Source of the DNA: a virus
DNA: 46,063 bases
Strand: one strand, 5' to 3'
IMG/VR virus record: IMGVR_UViG_3300019863_000025
Coordinates: 1 to 46,063 of that record
The position numbers and the translations under genes were made by a program. Below are positions 6,967-16,900 of the stretch, one piece after another. The notes under the pieces are model-generated. The model saw only the letters and a list, made by a program, of their open reading frames with translations, was not told where the DNA came from and did no database searches. Numbering within the stretch: the stretch's first letter is position 1; each line of letters begins with the position of its first letter.

Positions 6967-9203
6967 GTAGCTACTGTATTTTTTCTTCTATTAAGGTAAC
7001 TATTTCTAGTATTAAACTTTCTATTTAGTTTATATACATTAGATTTAGTATCTTTTTTCTTATTTTTATTTTTTTCTCTAGAGATATTTTCCAAAAGATT
7101 ATTTATATTTAGATTAGTTATAAGCTTACTATCTATATCCTTGCTAAGAAATTTTATTTTATTAGTGAGTCTATCTATCATAGTTTCACTATGTTCTTTT
7201 CTTAAAGCATCCAATAGATTATCTATTCTTTGTTTTAATCTTCTCTGACTTTCTAATAGCTTAGCTCTATGTTCTCTAGTCATTCCATCGTTATCATCAT
7301 CTATAGAGGCATTTATTATTTCTGTAAGTACTATGTTAGTATTTATACCATAGTGTTCTTTAAACTTACCTAACAATAAGAACCAATGACCCAATGACCA
7401 ACTGATGACCATATCATCCTTACCACCTGTTCTGTGATCTATCCTACCGTGTTTTACCACTAAACCTCTAATTTGATTAATAGTATATTCATCCCTTACA
7501 CCAGCTCCAGTATAACTCATAGCTGAAATCAAAGCTTCATTATAGATATTATCTCTACTACTTCTACCACCTGCTGATGTTGCATAACCAAAGTGTTTTT
7601 TATATTTAGTATATAGGAAAGGATCTCTAGATTCTACATTACAACTAAATACTTCATCTATCCTATCAGGAAACATATCAGCTTCATGTACTATCCAGTT
7701 AAACATCCTTTTAAAAGGATCTATTCCTCTAGCTGGTAATATCAATAATAGATTATCTATAATAGCTGGACCTGTACTTCTACGCTCTATGATTAAAGTT
7801 AAGTTTTCATAAGTTTCTATCCAATCAGCTAACCATTCTGAATAAGTGATTACATTAGTTTCATTGTAGTTACCTGCAGCTACTACAGCTCCAGATTTAG
7901 CATCTTTAAGGTGTAATGCTATATCATCATTACCTAAAGCTTCTGATGTATCTGTAGACAATACTAAATGAGATGTTTTAAGTAAGTGTTCTAATTCTTC
8001 TTCAGTAACATACCATCTAGTAATATAACCTTGTTTACTTATAGTAGTTCTTACTACTCTCATAAGAGAATCATTTACTACTTCTAATGTTTTCTTATTA
8101 AAAGGGGATTCTTTCTTACCCACTGACCATATATTTAAAAAGTCTGTTTTAGCTTCTTCTACAGTACACATAGCATCTTCAATCTTCTGAGCTAGCCAAG
8201 CATCCGTATAGCCTAACTCTCTATGATTAAATTCACTTATTACTAATACTTTACCATTAGTACCGCTTCTACTACTACTATTCTTTCTAATAATCTTAAC
8301 TAAATCAGCTTCGTCTATACAGTCAAATAGCAATTCAGTCCACCTCATACCTATCATAAAGATAGTATTATAAACATATTCACCTTCTGGAGTATCTAAG
8401 TAACCAGCCGTAGATGTAAAGATGTTACCATAAGGTTCGCCTTTTTCTTTAGCTTCATCTCTTACAGCCCCACCAGATGCCAATAGAGCGCCTAAAGTAA
8501 TTTGTATATTCTTAACAAAGTTTATCTCATCTATCTGATTAATAGGAATTGTCATACCTCTACCCATATTAAGAGCAGCTTTAGCAGATGCTTGACCTAT
8601 ATTAGCTAAGTAAACATTACCTAAAGCATTAATAGTGATTTGCTCTGTACTATTAGTATCTCCAGTTTGCTTAAGCTGTAAGTACCAAGGTAAACATTCG
8701 TATATCCTTTTAAGTCTCATAACATTAGAAACCCTTAGTTTATCATCTTTGGTTAAAAGGTTTATTCTAGTATTTTCTGTAATTAACATAAGACAAGTCA
8801 TAAGTGTATCTGTACCAAAAGACTTACCAGTTTGTCTAGGTTGTATCACTAAGTTAGTAATATGATTAAAGAATAGCCATATCAGAGATATAATAGATCT
8901 ATTAGCTCTTATAGGATTACTACCAGAGCCTGAGTTAGATGGAGCTCTAGCTATCTCCCTAAAAAAGTACCAAGGATTTACCTTAATTTCTCTACCTATT
9001 CTAGTTACCATTTCTGGAGATAAGTTTTCATCAAATGGATCTACACCTTGTAACTTAGGGTCGTGTAAAGCTAATAAAAAAGCATGGTTCTTTATACCCA
9101 TTTTCTTATATACTCCAGCTAATCTTAAAAAACTTTTATTAGATGTTTTTAAATCTGGAAACGCTGTTGGATAACGATTCCAGTTTTCGTAAAATAATAT
9201 CAT
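6960..9203 (-). CDS. Terminase large subunit (phiKZ-like), DNA-packaging ATPase-nuclease
   Basis: 747 residues, typical of jumbo-phage large terminases. The N-terminal region has NPWYFFREIARAP and FRAN-like RANRSIISLIWLFFNH, seen in phiKZ-type enzymes. Walker A is QPRQTGKS (Lys127). Walker B is probably INQIDE. The C-terminal RNase H-like nuclease shows STDTSEALGNDD (first Asp near 418), LIIERRSTGP (Glu) and GGKDDMVISW (Asp pair near 596). It cuts concatemeric DNA and drives it into proheads at the portal. About 120 C-terminal residues are a basic, lysine-rich extension. The start has RBS AAGGAATAG. It is transcribed alone on the minus strand between rightward operons. The assignment is secure. 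Confidence 0.93.
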   Translation of the reverse strand: MILFYENWNRYPTAFPDLKTSNKSFLRLAGVYKKMGIKNHAFLLALHDPKLQGVDPFDENLSPEMVTRIGREIKVNPWYFFREIARAPSNSGSGSNPIRANRSIISLIWLFFNHITNLVIQPRQTGKSFGTDTLMTCLMLITENTRINLLTKDDKLRVSNVMRLKRIYECLPWYLQLKQTGDTNSTEQITINALGNVYLANIGQASAKAALNMGRGMTIPINQIDEINFVKNIQITLGALLASGGAVRDEAKEKGEPYGNIFTSTAGYLDTPEGEYVYNTIFMIGMRWTELLFDCIDEADLVKIIRKNSSSRSGTNGKVLVISEFNHRELGYTDAWLAQKIEDAMCTVEEAKTDFLNIWSVGKKESPFNKKTLEVVNDSLMRVVRTTISKQGYITRWYVTEEELEHLLKTSHLVLSTDTSEALGNDDIALHLKDAKSGAVVAAGNYNETNVITYSEWLADWIETYENLTLIIERRSTGPAIIDNLLLILPARGIDPFKRMFNWIVHEADMFPDRIDEVFSCNVESRDPFLYTKYKKHFGYATSAGGRSSRDNIYNEALISAMSYTGAGVRDEYTINQIRGLVVKHGRIDHRTGGKDDMVISWSLGHWFLLLGKFKEHYGINTNIVLTEIINASIDDDNDGMTREHRAKLLESQRRLKQRIDNLLDALRKEHSETMIDRLTNKIKFLSKDIDSKLITNLNINNLLENISREKNKNKKKDTKSNVYKLNRKFNTRNSYLNRRKNTVATI

Positions 9204-9293
9204 ATCTATTCCTTATTTGTATTTCATTAATAAGTATCTTAATTGGTTCTAAGTTATTATTAAAGTTTTTTTTTTTTACTTTTTAGTTACTTA

Positions 9294-9318
9294 TAACCTT
9301 ATATTTATTAAATAGTAA
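9294..9318 (+). promoter_or_regulatory. Candidate phage promoter, copy A of an identical 25-nt element
   Basis: The element begins TAACCTTATATTTA and ends TTAAATAGTAA. It is identical over 25 nt to 19095-19119, and both copies lie 76-88 nt upstream of the first gene of a rightward operon. A TCTTTAAG sequence follows 17 nt downstream (9336-9343). It is likely a promoter for a phage RNA polymerase, or another fixed transcription-start element. Confidence 0.6.
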
Positions 9319-9349
9319 AGCTTACAGAAATCTGTCTTTAAGCTAGGTA
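9318..9349 (+). promoter_or_regulatory. Leader hairpin upstream of 9406 operon
   Basis: AGCTTA and TAAGCT flank an inner CAGA..TCTG inverted repeat directly after the 25-nt element, so the 5' leader could fold. A comparable hairpin follows the second copy of the element at 19125-19142. Confidence 0.35.
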
Positions 9350-9405
9350 AGATGTTATTATACATCATCCAGTCTTTTGACTATAAATCATAACAAGGAA
9401 CGCAC

Positions 9406-9801
9406 ATGAATTCATTTCTCATTATAGGACTAATCACTACATGGATTAGTTATTTTATTTTAGCTTATTTAGTAATAAACAATAAACATATTACTTTTAA
9501 AATAGGTAGTTTTAGGAAAAATAAAGATGCTAGTAAAATAGCAGGTTTAGAACAGCTTCTTATCTTAAGAGATAAAGAAATAAAAAAGATCAAAAGAGAT
9601 AACCTATCTCTAAATATGGATCTTGAAAAGTGTAGAAAAACTGTAAGAAAGTTCGGTAAGTTAGTAGATGCGATGGTAGTTACAGATAAAGCTACTTTAG
9701 AGGTTAGTAAAGAAACTAAACTAGAAGCTGAATTGATTATAGCTTCATATCCAGAAGGAAAGTATTGTGAGCAATTGTTTAAAAATAGAATTAGTAAATA
9801 A
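9406..9801 (+). CDS. Inner-membrane protein with cytoplasmic or periplasmic coiled coil
   Basis: 131 residues. One N-terminal transmembrane helix (about residues 4-25, FLIIGLITTWISYFILAYLV) is followed by a long charged coiled coil (about 45-90, rich in K/E/L heptads). This topology resembles inner-membrane spanins of the Rz type, but no outer-membrane partner lipoprotein is seen next to it, so the role is open. It is the first gene after the 25-nt promoter-like element. RBS AAGGAACGC. Its end overlaps the next gene by 35 nt. Confidence 0.6.
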   Translation: MNSFLIIGLITTWISYFILAYLVINNKHITFKIGSFRKNKDASKIAGLEQLLILRDKEIKKIKRDNLSLNMDLEKCRKTVRKFGKLVDAMVVTDKATLEVSKETKLEAELIIASYPEGKYCEQLFKNRISK

Positions 9802-10156
9802 CCATTTAAGTATAGGTAGAAATTTTAAAATAGATAATGTTATAGCTTGTGAAAGAGGCGAGAATAATGAAGACTTAATAATAGTATTAGCAGGTCCATT
9901 TAATTTAGAAAATCATGAAGTAGGTAAAAGGTATTTACCAGATACTAATAAAGTTAAGTATATTGTATTACAGTTAGAAGAATATAATGGAGAGATAAAG
10001 GTCATGAAACAAACTGATATAAGGTTAGCTGAAAGACAAGATCTTTCGCTGTATGATTTTTATTTTAGTAAATATGATAGTGAGTATACTTTGGAGTATA
10101 CAGGATTACACGGAACAGCATTTATGACAACATCGGTAGAAAGGTATAAGAAATGA
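9767..10156 (+). CDS. Unknown protein, 129 residues (GTG start)
   Basis: The chosen start is GTG at 9767, because AGAAGGAAAG lies 5-14 bases upstream inside the previous gene. The protein is an acidic mixed alpha/beta domain with no recognised motif. The 3' end overlaps the next gene's ATG (ATGA at 10153), so the two are coupled. Confidence 0.55.
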   Translation: MSNCLKIELVNNHLSIGRNFKIDNVIACERGENNEDLIIVLAGPFNLENHEVGKRYLPDTNKVKYIVLQLEEYNGEIKVMKQTDIRLAERQDLSLYDFYFSKYDSEYTLEYTGLHGTAFMTTSVERYKK

Positions 10157-10653
10157 ATAATATAAATAGTAAATTTAAAACAATAAAAATAGAAGAGAGG
10201 TTAGGTCAATATGAAATAGTAGAGTTACTTATTTCTGAGAATAAAGAACCTATGTTAGAAGCTATAGTTACAGAGTGTGATACATTCTTTGGAGATAATA
10301 GAGAAAACTGCATATTTAGGTTCTTTCCTATAGATGCTGTAGGTAAAGAGGATATGTATAAGTATGATGATACTTATCCTAAAGGTGTGTTATTACATCT
10401 ATTAAGACAAATAGAATATGTACCAAATGTACAAAATATAACTTCCATAGAGAATATGGTTATTCAAGTGCTAACTAAAACTTTACCTACAAAAAGCATA
10501 ATCGTTATAGCTTTAAAGGATGATGTAACATATGAAGATATCTTTATAACTAACAAAGTAGTAAGTATGTTATCTAGTAGTCTAAAGACTAGTTTAAGAT
10601 TTGATAGAAATAAAATACAAATAATAGATGTAGATTGGAGAAGTGATGGATAA
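10153..10653 (+). CDS. Unknown protein, 166 residues
   Basis: Starts in an ATGA overlap with the previous gene and overlaps the DNA ligase start by 8 nt, so all three are probably translated together. The protein is acidic with alternating strands and helices. The C-terminal part (KSIIVIALKDDVTYEDIFI... then RNKIQIIDVDW) looks like an alpha/beta core, but no family is recognised. It may assist ligase or replication, judged only from coupling. Confidence 0.55.
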   Translation: MNNINSKFKTIKIEERLGQYEIVELLISENKEPMLEAIVTECDTFFGDNRENCIFRFFPIDAVGKEDMYKYDDTYPKGVLLHLLRQIEYVPNVQNITSIENMVIQVLTKTLPTKSIIVIALKDDVTYEDIFITNKVVSMLSSSLKTSLRFDRNKIQIIDVDWRSDG

Positions 10654-12565
10654 AGATAGATTAGTCTATATTAATAAAGTAAAGAAGCTTAACGACTGGA
10701 GTAAAGCTTATTATGTAGATGATGAACCTATTGCTACAGATAAAGAGTATGATGACCTTTATAAAGAAGTGAAAAACTATGAAAATAGTACAGGTTATGT
10801 CGCTATTTCATCACCTACTAATAGAGTAGGTGAAATAGTAACTAATGGGTTTAATAAAGAACCACACATAAATAGAATGTGGTCTATGGAAGATGCTTTT
10901 ACTAAAGATGACATAGTAAACTGGTTAAAGAATAAACCTAAGGTCGATATGGTAGCTGAGAGTAAGTATGACGGACTTAGTTTAAATCTTTTATATAAAG
11001 ATGGTATATTAACTAAAGCTATTACTAGAGGGGATGGTTTAGTAGGTGAAAATGTTCTAGCTAATGCTCGAACATTACAAACTATACCTTTAGAGATAGT
11101 AGATAAAACTACTATGGAAATAAGAGGTGAAGTAGTACTAGGATTTAAAGACTTTATTAAGATAAATGAAGAGTTAGAAAAGTTAGGTAAAAAACCTTAT
11201 ATCAATCCTAGAAATGCTGCTGCTGGTATATTAAGACAACACAATATGTCTGACTTGACTAAAGGTAAGCTTAAATTTATACCTTGGGATATAAAAGATG
11301 AAAGTAACATAATAAAGTTAACTACACATAGTAAAAAGATGGAGTATTTAAATACTTTAGGATTTCTAAAGAATAAAGGTTATTTAGTAAGTAATATAGA
11401 AGAGATAGAATCTATTTATAATAAAATGCATAAGGATAGAAAAACTAGCGACATTGGTCTAGATGGTATGGTTATTAAAATAGATAATTCTAAGATATTC
11501 GAATCTATAGGTTATACTAATAAGTTCCCTAAGGGTATGATAGCTTATAAGTTTGAAGCTGTAGAAGTAACTACTAAAGTGTTAGATGTTAAGTTACAAG
11601 TGGGTAGAACAGGTGTAATCACACCTGTAGCTATATTAACACCTACATTTATAGATGGTTCTACCGTAGAGAAAGTAACACTACATAACTTTGAAGATAT
11701 AAGAGTAAAAGATATTAGGTTAAATGATACTGTCACGCTTATTAAGTCGGGTGATATTATACCTAAGATTATAAAAGTATTTAAAGATAGAAGAGATGAT
11801 ACTGTAAAACCTATAAGTATACCTACAGAATGTCCAACTTGTAAAACTACTTTGATTAATAAAGAAGGGATATTAAAATGTCCTAATTTATCTTGTCCAG
11901 ATAGAATTATAAACTCTATTGTACATTATGCAAGTAGAGATCATTTGTATATAGATGGTTTAGGTGTTAAAGTAGTAGAGATGCTAGTTAAGAATAACTT
12001 AGTAAATAAGTTTACTGATTTATATAAATTAGATAGAGACAAGTTGAGTAAACTAGATGGCTTCGCTGATAAGAAAATAACTAATCTATTACAAGGTATA
12101 GAAAACTCTAAAGGTTGTGATATTGACAAGTTCTTAAGTGGTTTAGGTGTAGAGAATATAGGTAAAAGTGTTTCTAAGATGTTATCTAAGAAATATGGTA
12201 AAGGTATATTCACTCTAACTAAAGATGAGTTACTTTCTAATAGAGGTATAGGTGATGTAATAGCAGAATCATTCTACGAGTTAATTACTAATAACAATGA
12301 GATGTTAGGAGAATTGATGGATATAGTTAAGCCTGTATTTGTAGAGACTAAAACAGGTAGATATGAAAATATGACATTTGTATTATCTGGTACTATGTCC
12401 AAGCCTAGAAATGAGATAGCTAAAGATATAGAAGCTGAGGGTGGTGTAGTTAAAAATAGTGTAACTAAAGCAACTACATACTTAGTAACAGAAGAAGTAA
12501 GTGGTAAAAAATATGAAACAGCTATGAAGCTTAATATACCAATAATAAAAGAACAAGACTTATAA
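10646..12565 (+). CDS. ligA: NAD+-dependent DNA ligase
   Basis: 639 residues, close to bacterial LigA length (about 670). The order is a Ia-like N-terminal segment (YYVDDEPIATDKEYDDLY), an adenylation domain with the KxDG nucleophile AESKYDG (Lys107), then the OB fold (QVGRTGVITPVAIL...GDIIPKI). A four-cysteine zinc finger (CPTC...CPNLSC), helix-hairpin-helix repeats and a C-terminal BRCT domain (FVLSGTM...) follow. It seals nicks using NAD+ as adenylate donor. ATG 10646 is preferred over the adjacent upstream GTG (10643) because GGAG lies 5 nt before it. Phage use of an NAD-dependent ligase is notable beside the NADAR-macro-SLOG gene, since both touch NAD chemistry. Confidence 0.95.
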   Translation: MDKDRLVYINKVKKLNDWSKAYYVDDEPIATDKEYDDLYKEVKNYENSTGYVAISSPTNRVGEIVTNGFNKEPHINRMWSMEDAFTKDDIVNWLKNKPKVDMVAESKYDGLSLNLLYKDGILTKAITRGDGLVGENVLANARTLQTIPLEIVDKTTMEIRGEVVLGFKDFIKINEELEKLGKKPYINPRNAAAGILRQHNMSDLTKGKLKFIPWDIKDESNIIKLTTHSKKMEYLNTLGFLKNKGYLVSNIEEIESIYNKMHKDRKTSDIGLDGMVIKIDNSKIFESIGYTNKFPKGMIAYKFEAVEVTTKVLDVKLQVGRTGVITPVAILTPTFIDGSTVEKVTLHNFEDIRVKDIRLNDTVTLIKSGDIIPKIIKVFKDRRDDTVKPISIPTECPTCKTTLINKEGILKCPNLSCPDRIINSIVHYASRDHLYIDGLGVKVVEMLVKNNLVNKFTDLYKLDRDKLSKLDGFADKKITNLLQGIENSKGCDIDKFLSGLGVENIGKSVSKMLSKKYGKGIFTLTKDELLSNRGIGDVIAESFYELITNNNEMLGELMDIVKPVFVETKTGRYENMTFVLSGTMSKPRNEIAKDIEAEGGVVKNSVTKATTYLVTEEVSGKKYETAMKLNIPIIKEQDL

Positions 12566-12576
12566 AGGATGTGTTC

Positions 12577-13092
12577 ATGAATGAAATAAAATTACACAAC
12601 TCTAACATCCCAGTAGCATTAGCTATTGGGGTGGCTTGTGGTACTATCAAATCTAGAGAATATGTAGATGAAAGAGATGTAGATGTTGTTAAATTAACAG
12701 TTAGTAAAAAAGAAGCTAATCAAAAGAGAAAACCATTAGCTAAGATACAAAAAGCTCTAGACGATATCTTTGTTAGATATCAGACTTATCTGAATCATCT
12801 AGACCATAAAACTCTTACTAAAATAAAGAATAGTAATATGCGTTACATTATGCAAGCTATTCCAGAGAAAACCACTAACTTAGAAGTATTAGGTCTTTCT
12901 ATTTTAGCTAGGGTAATTAAAGATAAAGAACATGGATTAAAGTTTATAGATCCTGTATTTGATATATTTAAAGAAGTAGATTATAACTCTATAGTAAAAA
13001 TGATTACTATAGAGTTTAAGATATCTGAAGATACTGTACATGATATGTGGAGTATAGCTGGTAAAGTATATGAAAGAATAAAGTGTGCATAA
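12577..13092 (+). CDS. Unknown protein, 171 residues
   Basis: ATG 12577 is chosen because AAAGGA ends 7 nt before it; the in-frame GTG at 12571 is too close. A largely helical, lysine-rich soluble protein. It begins with a hydrophobic stretch (NIPVALAIGVACGTI) and continues with a basic segment SKKEANQKRKPLAKIQ. No domain is recognised. It follows DNA ligase by 11 bases and probably belongs to the same transcript. Confidence 0.6.
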   Translation: MNEIKLHNSNIPVALAIGVACGTIKSREYVDERDVDVVKLTVSKKEANQKRKPLAKIQKALDDIFVRYQTYLNHLDHKTLTKIKNSNMRYIMQAIPEKTTNLEVLGLSILARVIKDKEHGLKFIDPVFDIFKEVDYNSIVKMITIEFKISEDTVHDMWSIAGKVYERIKCA

Positions 13093-13110
13093 AAACTTTA
13101 AAGGAGAAAT

Positions 13111-13857
13111 ATGTATAGTAAAATAATATTGATATTGTTATTAAGTAGTTATTCGTTAGCAGGTTGGGTTTCTAAAATTCAATATGAAAGATTGGTAGTT
13201 AAAGAACAGTATTTAATTAAAAAAGTAAAACAACTTAACTTACCGAAAGAAACAGTAGATATATTCTTAGGTAAATACTTAAGAGAATCTTCTATAGGTA
13301 ATGTAACTATAGGTGATAAGGAACGAGATAGATATTATTATATACATCAAGGTGAAAAGATATTTATCTCTAGAAAAGAATGGAAATACGCTAAGAAATT
13401 TAAGAGAAGTAAAGAGAAGTATATTAGAGTTAAGTACTGGGGTAAATATTGGAATAAGAAACTATATGTTAAGTATGGTGATCTTAAACCTTTAGAAGAA
13501 GCTTCCCTAGGTGATTACCATGTTACATTCCCAGCAATAGTACATACTATAAGAAAAGCTAAGCTTAAAAAGTACTATTGGTTTCTTAATAAGAGAAAGA
13601 ATAAGGTTATACATAAATTAGCTTTAGTTAATAAAATTATAAACGATAAAAAGTTTAATACTGATATAGCTCTTCACTACTTCAAGATCAATTACTTAGA
13701 AGCTAAAAGAAGAAAGTTTAAAAGTCCACTAGATAGAGCTATAAGTAGACATAATGGAAGATGGTATAACTATAGGTATATAAAATTAGTAAAGAAAGAT
13801 ATAAAATATGTTTTATCTGCTATTAAAGAAGATAGATACAATCTCAGAAAGGATTAA
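13111..13857 (+). CDS. Secreted lytic-transglycosylase-like protein
   Basis: 248 residues with an N-terminal signal peptide (MYSKIILILLLSSYSLAG). The sequence LRESSIG (Glu59) matches the catalytic ES-x-G motif of SLT-type lytic transglycosylases. Near the C-terminus, DIALHYFKINYLEAK...RAISRHNGRWYNYRYIKLV has the layout of the family's later motif (A-x-x-NG, then Y-x-x-V). These enzymes cleave peptidoglycan glycan strands in the periplasm and phages use them for lysis or DNA entry. The central insert (residues 70-150) is rich in Lys, Tyr and Trp and is unusual. RBS AAAGGAG. The fold is inferred from a few motif residues, so confidence is moderate. Confidence 0.6.
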   Translation: MYSKIILILLLSSYSLAGWVSKIQYERLVVKEQYLIKKVKQLNLPKETVDIFLGKYLRESSIGNVTIGDKERDRYYYIHQGEKIFISRKEWKYAKKFKRSKEKYIRVKYWGKYWNKKLYVKYGDLKPLEEASLGDYHVTFPAIVHTIRKAKLKKYYWFLNKRKNKVIHKLALVNKIINDKKFNTDIALHYFKINYLEAKRRKFKSPLDRAISRHNGRWYNYRYIKLVKKDIKYVLSAIKEDRYNLRKD

Positions 13858-13859
13858 TT

Positions 13860-13952
13860 ATGGAATTCATAGCAAGTAATTATATATGGGTCGCAGGTGC
13901 TGTTATACTCACATTAGTATTTAGTTATAGAAAGCTAATACCAAATGAGTGA
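13860..13952 (+). CDS. 30-residue single-pass membrane peptide
   Basis: ATG 13860 follows RBS AGAAAGG by 6 nt. The peptide MEFIASNYIWVAGAVILTLV... has one transmembrane helix and a short basic tail (FSYRKLIPNE). It overlaps the next large gene by 8 nt (ATGAGTGA) and starts 2 nt after the transglycosylase-like gene. Spacing and RBS make it a likely real gene, perhaps related to lysis. Confidence 0.55.
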   Translation: MEFIASNYIWVAGAVILTLVFSYRKLIPNE

Positions 13953-16900
13953 ACATAGTAAATTAGGTTATTCTGACGAATGGCTTAAAAAGAAGTTAAA
14001 AGATAAAGATACGATACCAGATGTATTCAGGTTACATTTTGAAATGGAACGAGAAACATTTGAATGGCTAGAAAAGTCTAATAAAAATAATAAACATAAT
14101 AAAAGGAAAGTAATGTTAAAAAGAATAGAGATCAAAAAGTATACAGATGTAAAGGCTTACGAAGATAAATTAGAATCTGGTAAAGCTAAGTTGACTTTAA
14201 TTATAGAAAATGGTGATAATAAAGTAATGAGAAATGAAGGTAATAAATTAACTGCATATTTTAAAGAGTTTACTGTACTTTCTTCTGAACAAGTAAGACC
14301 TATAGATGCATTACTGATCCCAGGTATGGTAGTTAAGTTTGAAAGACTATTTGTTATGGGAGATGTATTAAAAGCTTATGAATTTATGCATGAATTGTTA
14401 CCTAGAATGGAGTCTTTAAAAGAGATAAATGTATTTGGTGAATGTGATGATAGTATATTTGAATCGGTAATTTTACACAACTTACAAGTGGGTAGAGAGT
14501 TTATAGATAGAAATTCTATGTATGGTGCTTTTGGTTCTACAGATAGTGTATTAAGTAACCCTTCACATATGTACGATATATTAAACCAAGGTATTTCAGG
14601 TAGACAACAACATAAACAAGATATGTCTCGTGGTTGGGGATTTGATAGAGTTAGTAATGGTATAAGTGCTTTATCTGAAAAATTCGTAGATATTGAGAAA
14701 GTTAAGTCTGAAGTAAATAGCTCTGCAGAAGTAGCTGGTGAAATTAATGCAAGAACTGAACACGAGTTAAGTAAATTGATTAATATGGTAAGAAGTAACC
14801 AAAAGGGTAATAGTACAGTTATGTTAATTACACAAGATGCTCCTTATATTTGGGAAGATCTAAGAGCGTCTTTAGGACAGGGTACATTTCTTTATACTAG
14901 AGAAAATCCTGCTAGTGAAATAGCAATGCCTATACAAACAGAAATTTACTCTTTAATGGGTAGCGAATTAAAATGTTTTATAGATTGGTGTAAGACTTCT
15001 TATTTTCATCCTGAAACAGTAGGTCAAATCATTTTAGATATAAATCCTTATAAATGGGAAGAAGTAAAACCTTTATTAGTAAGCACATTTCCTAATTTAA
15101 ATAAAGTTTATATCCCTGGCGGTGAAAGCTTTTCTATTGAAAAAGAAGAGTTTAAAGTTTTAAGTAAGGTAACGATAGAAGAAGATACTTATGAGCTTAG
15201 ACATTATTTAGACGATAATAGTAAGTATGTATATTGTGGAACTCAAAAGAGATTTGATAGAGGTTATAGAGTAGATGATTCTGCTATCTCATTAACTATA
15301 GGTGAATATTTTAGAAACCCTTTATTACCATCTCTAGAGGTTCTTAATGAAGATCAAACTATAGATGAGATACAAATATCTGTAAGTCCTTCTTTTGAAG
15401 TAGGTAATGAATTCTACCATAAAGAAAATAATACTAAATTTGAGTTATTAGAGTGGATAACTCCTAACGATATGGTAAAAGTTAGAAATACTTTTAGCGA
15501 TGAAATATTTCAATTAGAAGCATCTAAGTTAGTAAGATTAAGAGTGGATTTTAGTCCAGTTGATGCATCTAATAAAGAGTATGTTATGGGTGACAAATGT
15601 TTTGTAGGAGTAAAGCCATGTACATTTATTAGACATGTAGATGCTATAACTTCTGAACTTGTAGATGATAAAGATAATATAAGATATGCTTACACTAAGG
15701 CTATTTCAAGTAAGTCTGATGAGAATGTTTATTATCAAGGACAAAATGTATTTGTTGCGGGAAGAGCGGCTGTTTTTATAAGGTATGAAGATGGTATGAC
15801 TACAGCGGTTGTCGAATTTAAAGAACAGATGAATAGTTACCATCAAGGTCCTAAAAATGTCAAAATTAATAAAATATCTCATTTAGATAAAGATAGATTA
15901 TGTTTGGGAGAGAAATATTATCTGGGTAATAAAAGATGTGTTCTTATAGAACTAATACCAAATTCTTTAGATGCTAGAGTTTTATTAGCTGGCGAAGTTG
16001 ATGAAGAGCACATAGTTAATTCTATAACATTATGTAAAGAAAAAAATGATGAGTATTTCTATCCAGGAGAACCAATAACAATTTACGACATGAAAGCCAC
16101 TTATATTAAATATCAAAGTGCTAACTTTGCTTCAATTAGATATGATGAAGCACCTAGTAATAGTATACCTAGTGATATGTCAAGAGATTTTATAAGTAAA
16201 GTGTCACCTAAGGTAAATAAAGAGTATGAACCAGATAATGAATTATGCCTTAAAAAGAAAGATAAATTTGATGTTGATAACGATGGAGAGACTATCATAT
16301 CTGGTAAGAGATACATCTGTATGAACTCTACAGATATAAAGTTTTTAGAGGGTACTGAAGTATTAGCTATGGTAGATGGAAAAGAGGTACATGGTACTTA
16401 TGTATCTGATCTTAATGATATTATGTATCTTGTTAAGCTTGTAGATAGTTCAGGAAGTATAGGTGTAGAAAAGGGTAATGTATATGTACCTGTACCAAGT
16501 GATAAGCCTTTAAGAATAAATCTTAATAAAGATAGATTAAATAACTTTATATTCTTTAATCAGTTTAACTTAAATAGTTTTAAAAATGGTGATAAAGTAT
16601 TGTTTGTTAGTGACTTTATGACAAATAATGATAAGTTAGCTATGGAACAGATGAAGACATCTTATGTCACTATTATACATATGACTTCAAAAGAGTTTAT
16701 TAAAATGCAAACAGAATCTACAGGTCCTGTAGAGATATTTCGTATAGTAGTAATAGATGTATGTGAGATAGGTAAACAAGCTTGTATAAACATAGCTCAA
16801 GGTATGAGTGTATTAGAAACTCTAATAGTATTTAATAATACGGATAGTTGCTCTACATCTTTTAAACATAGAGATTATAGTTTAGATAACTTAGCACAAG

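Noticed and set aside
9406-9801. Spanin (Rz) assignment
   Set aside because: Topology fits, but there is no overlapping or adjacent outer-membrane lipoprotein (Rz1), so only a general membrane/coiled-coil call is made.
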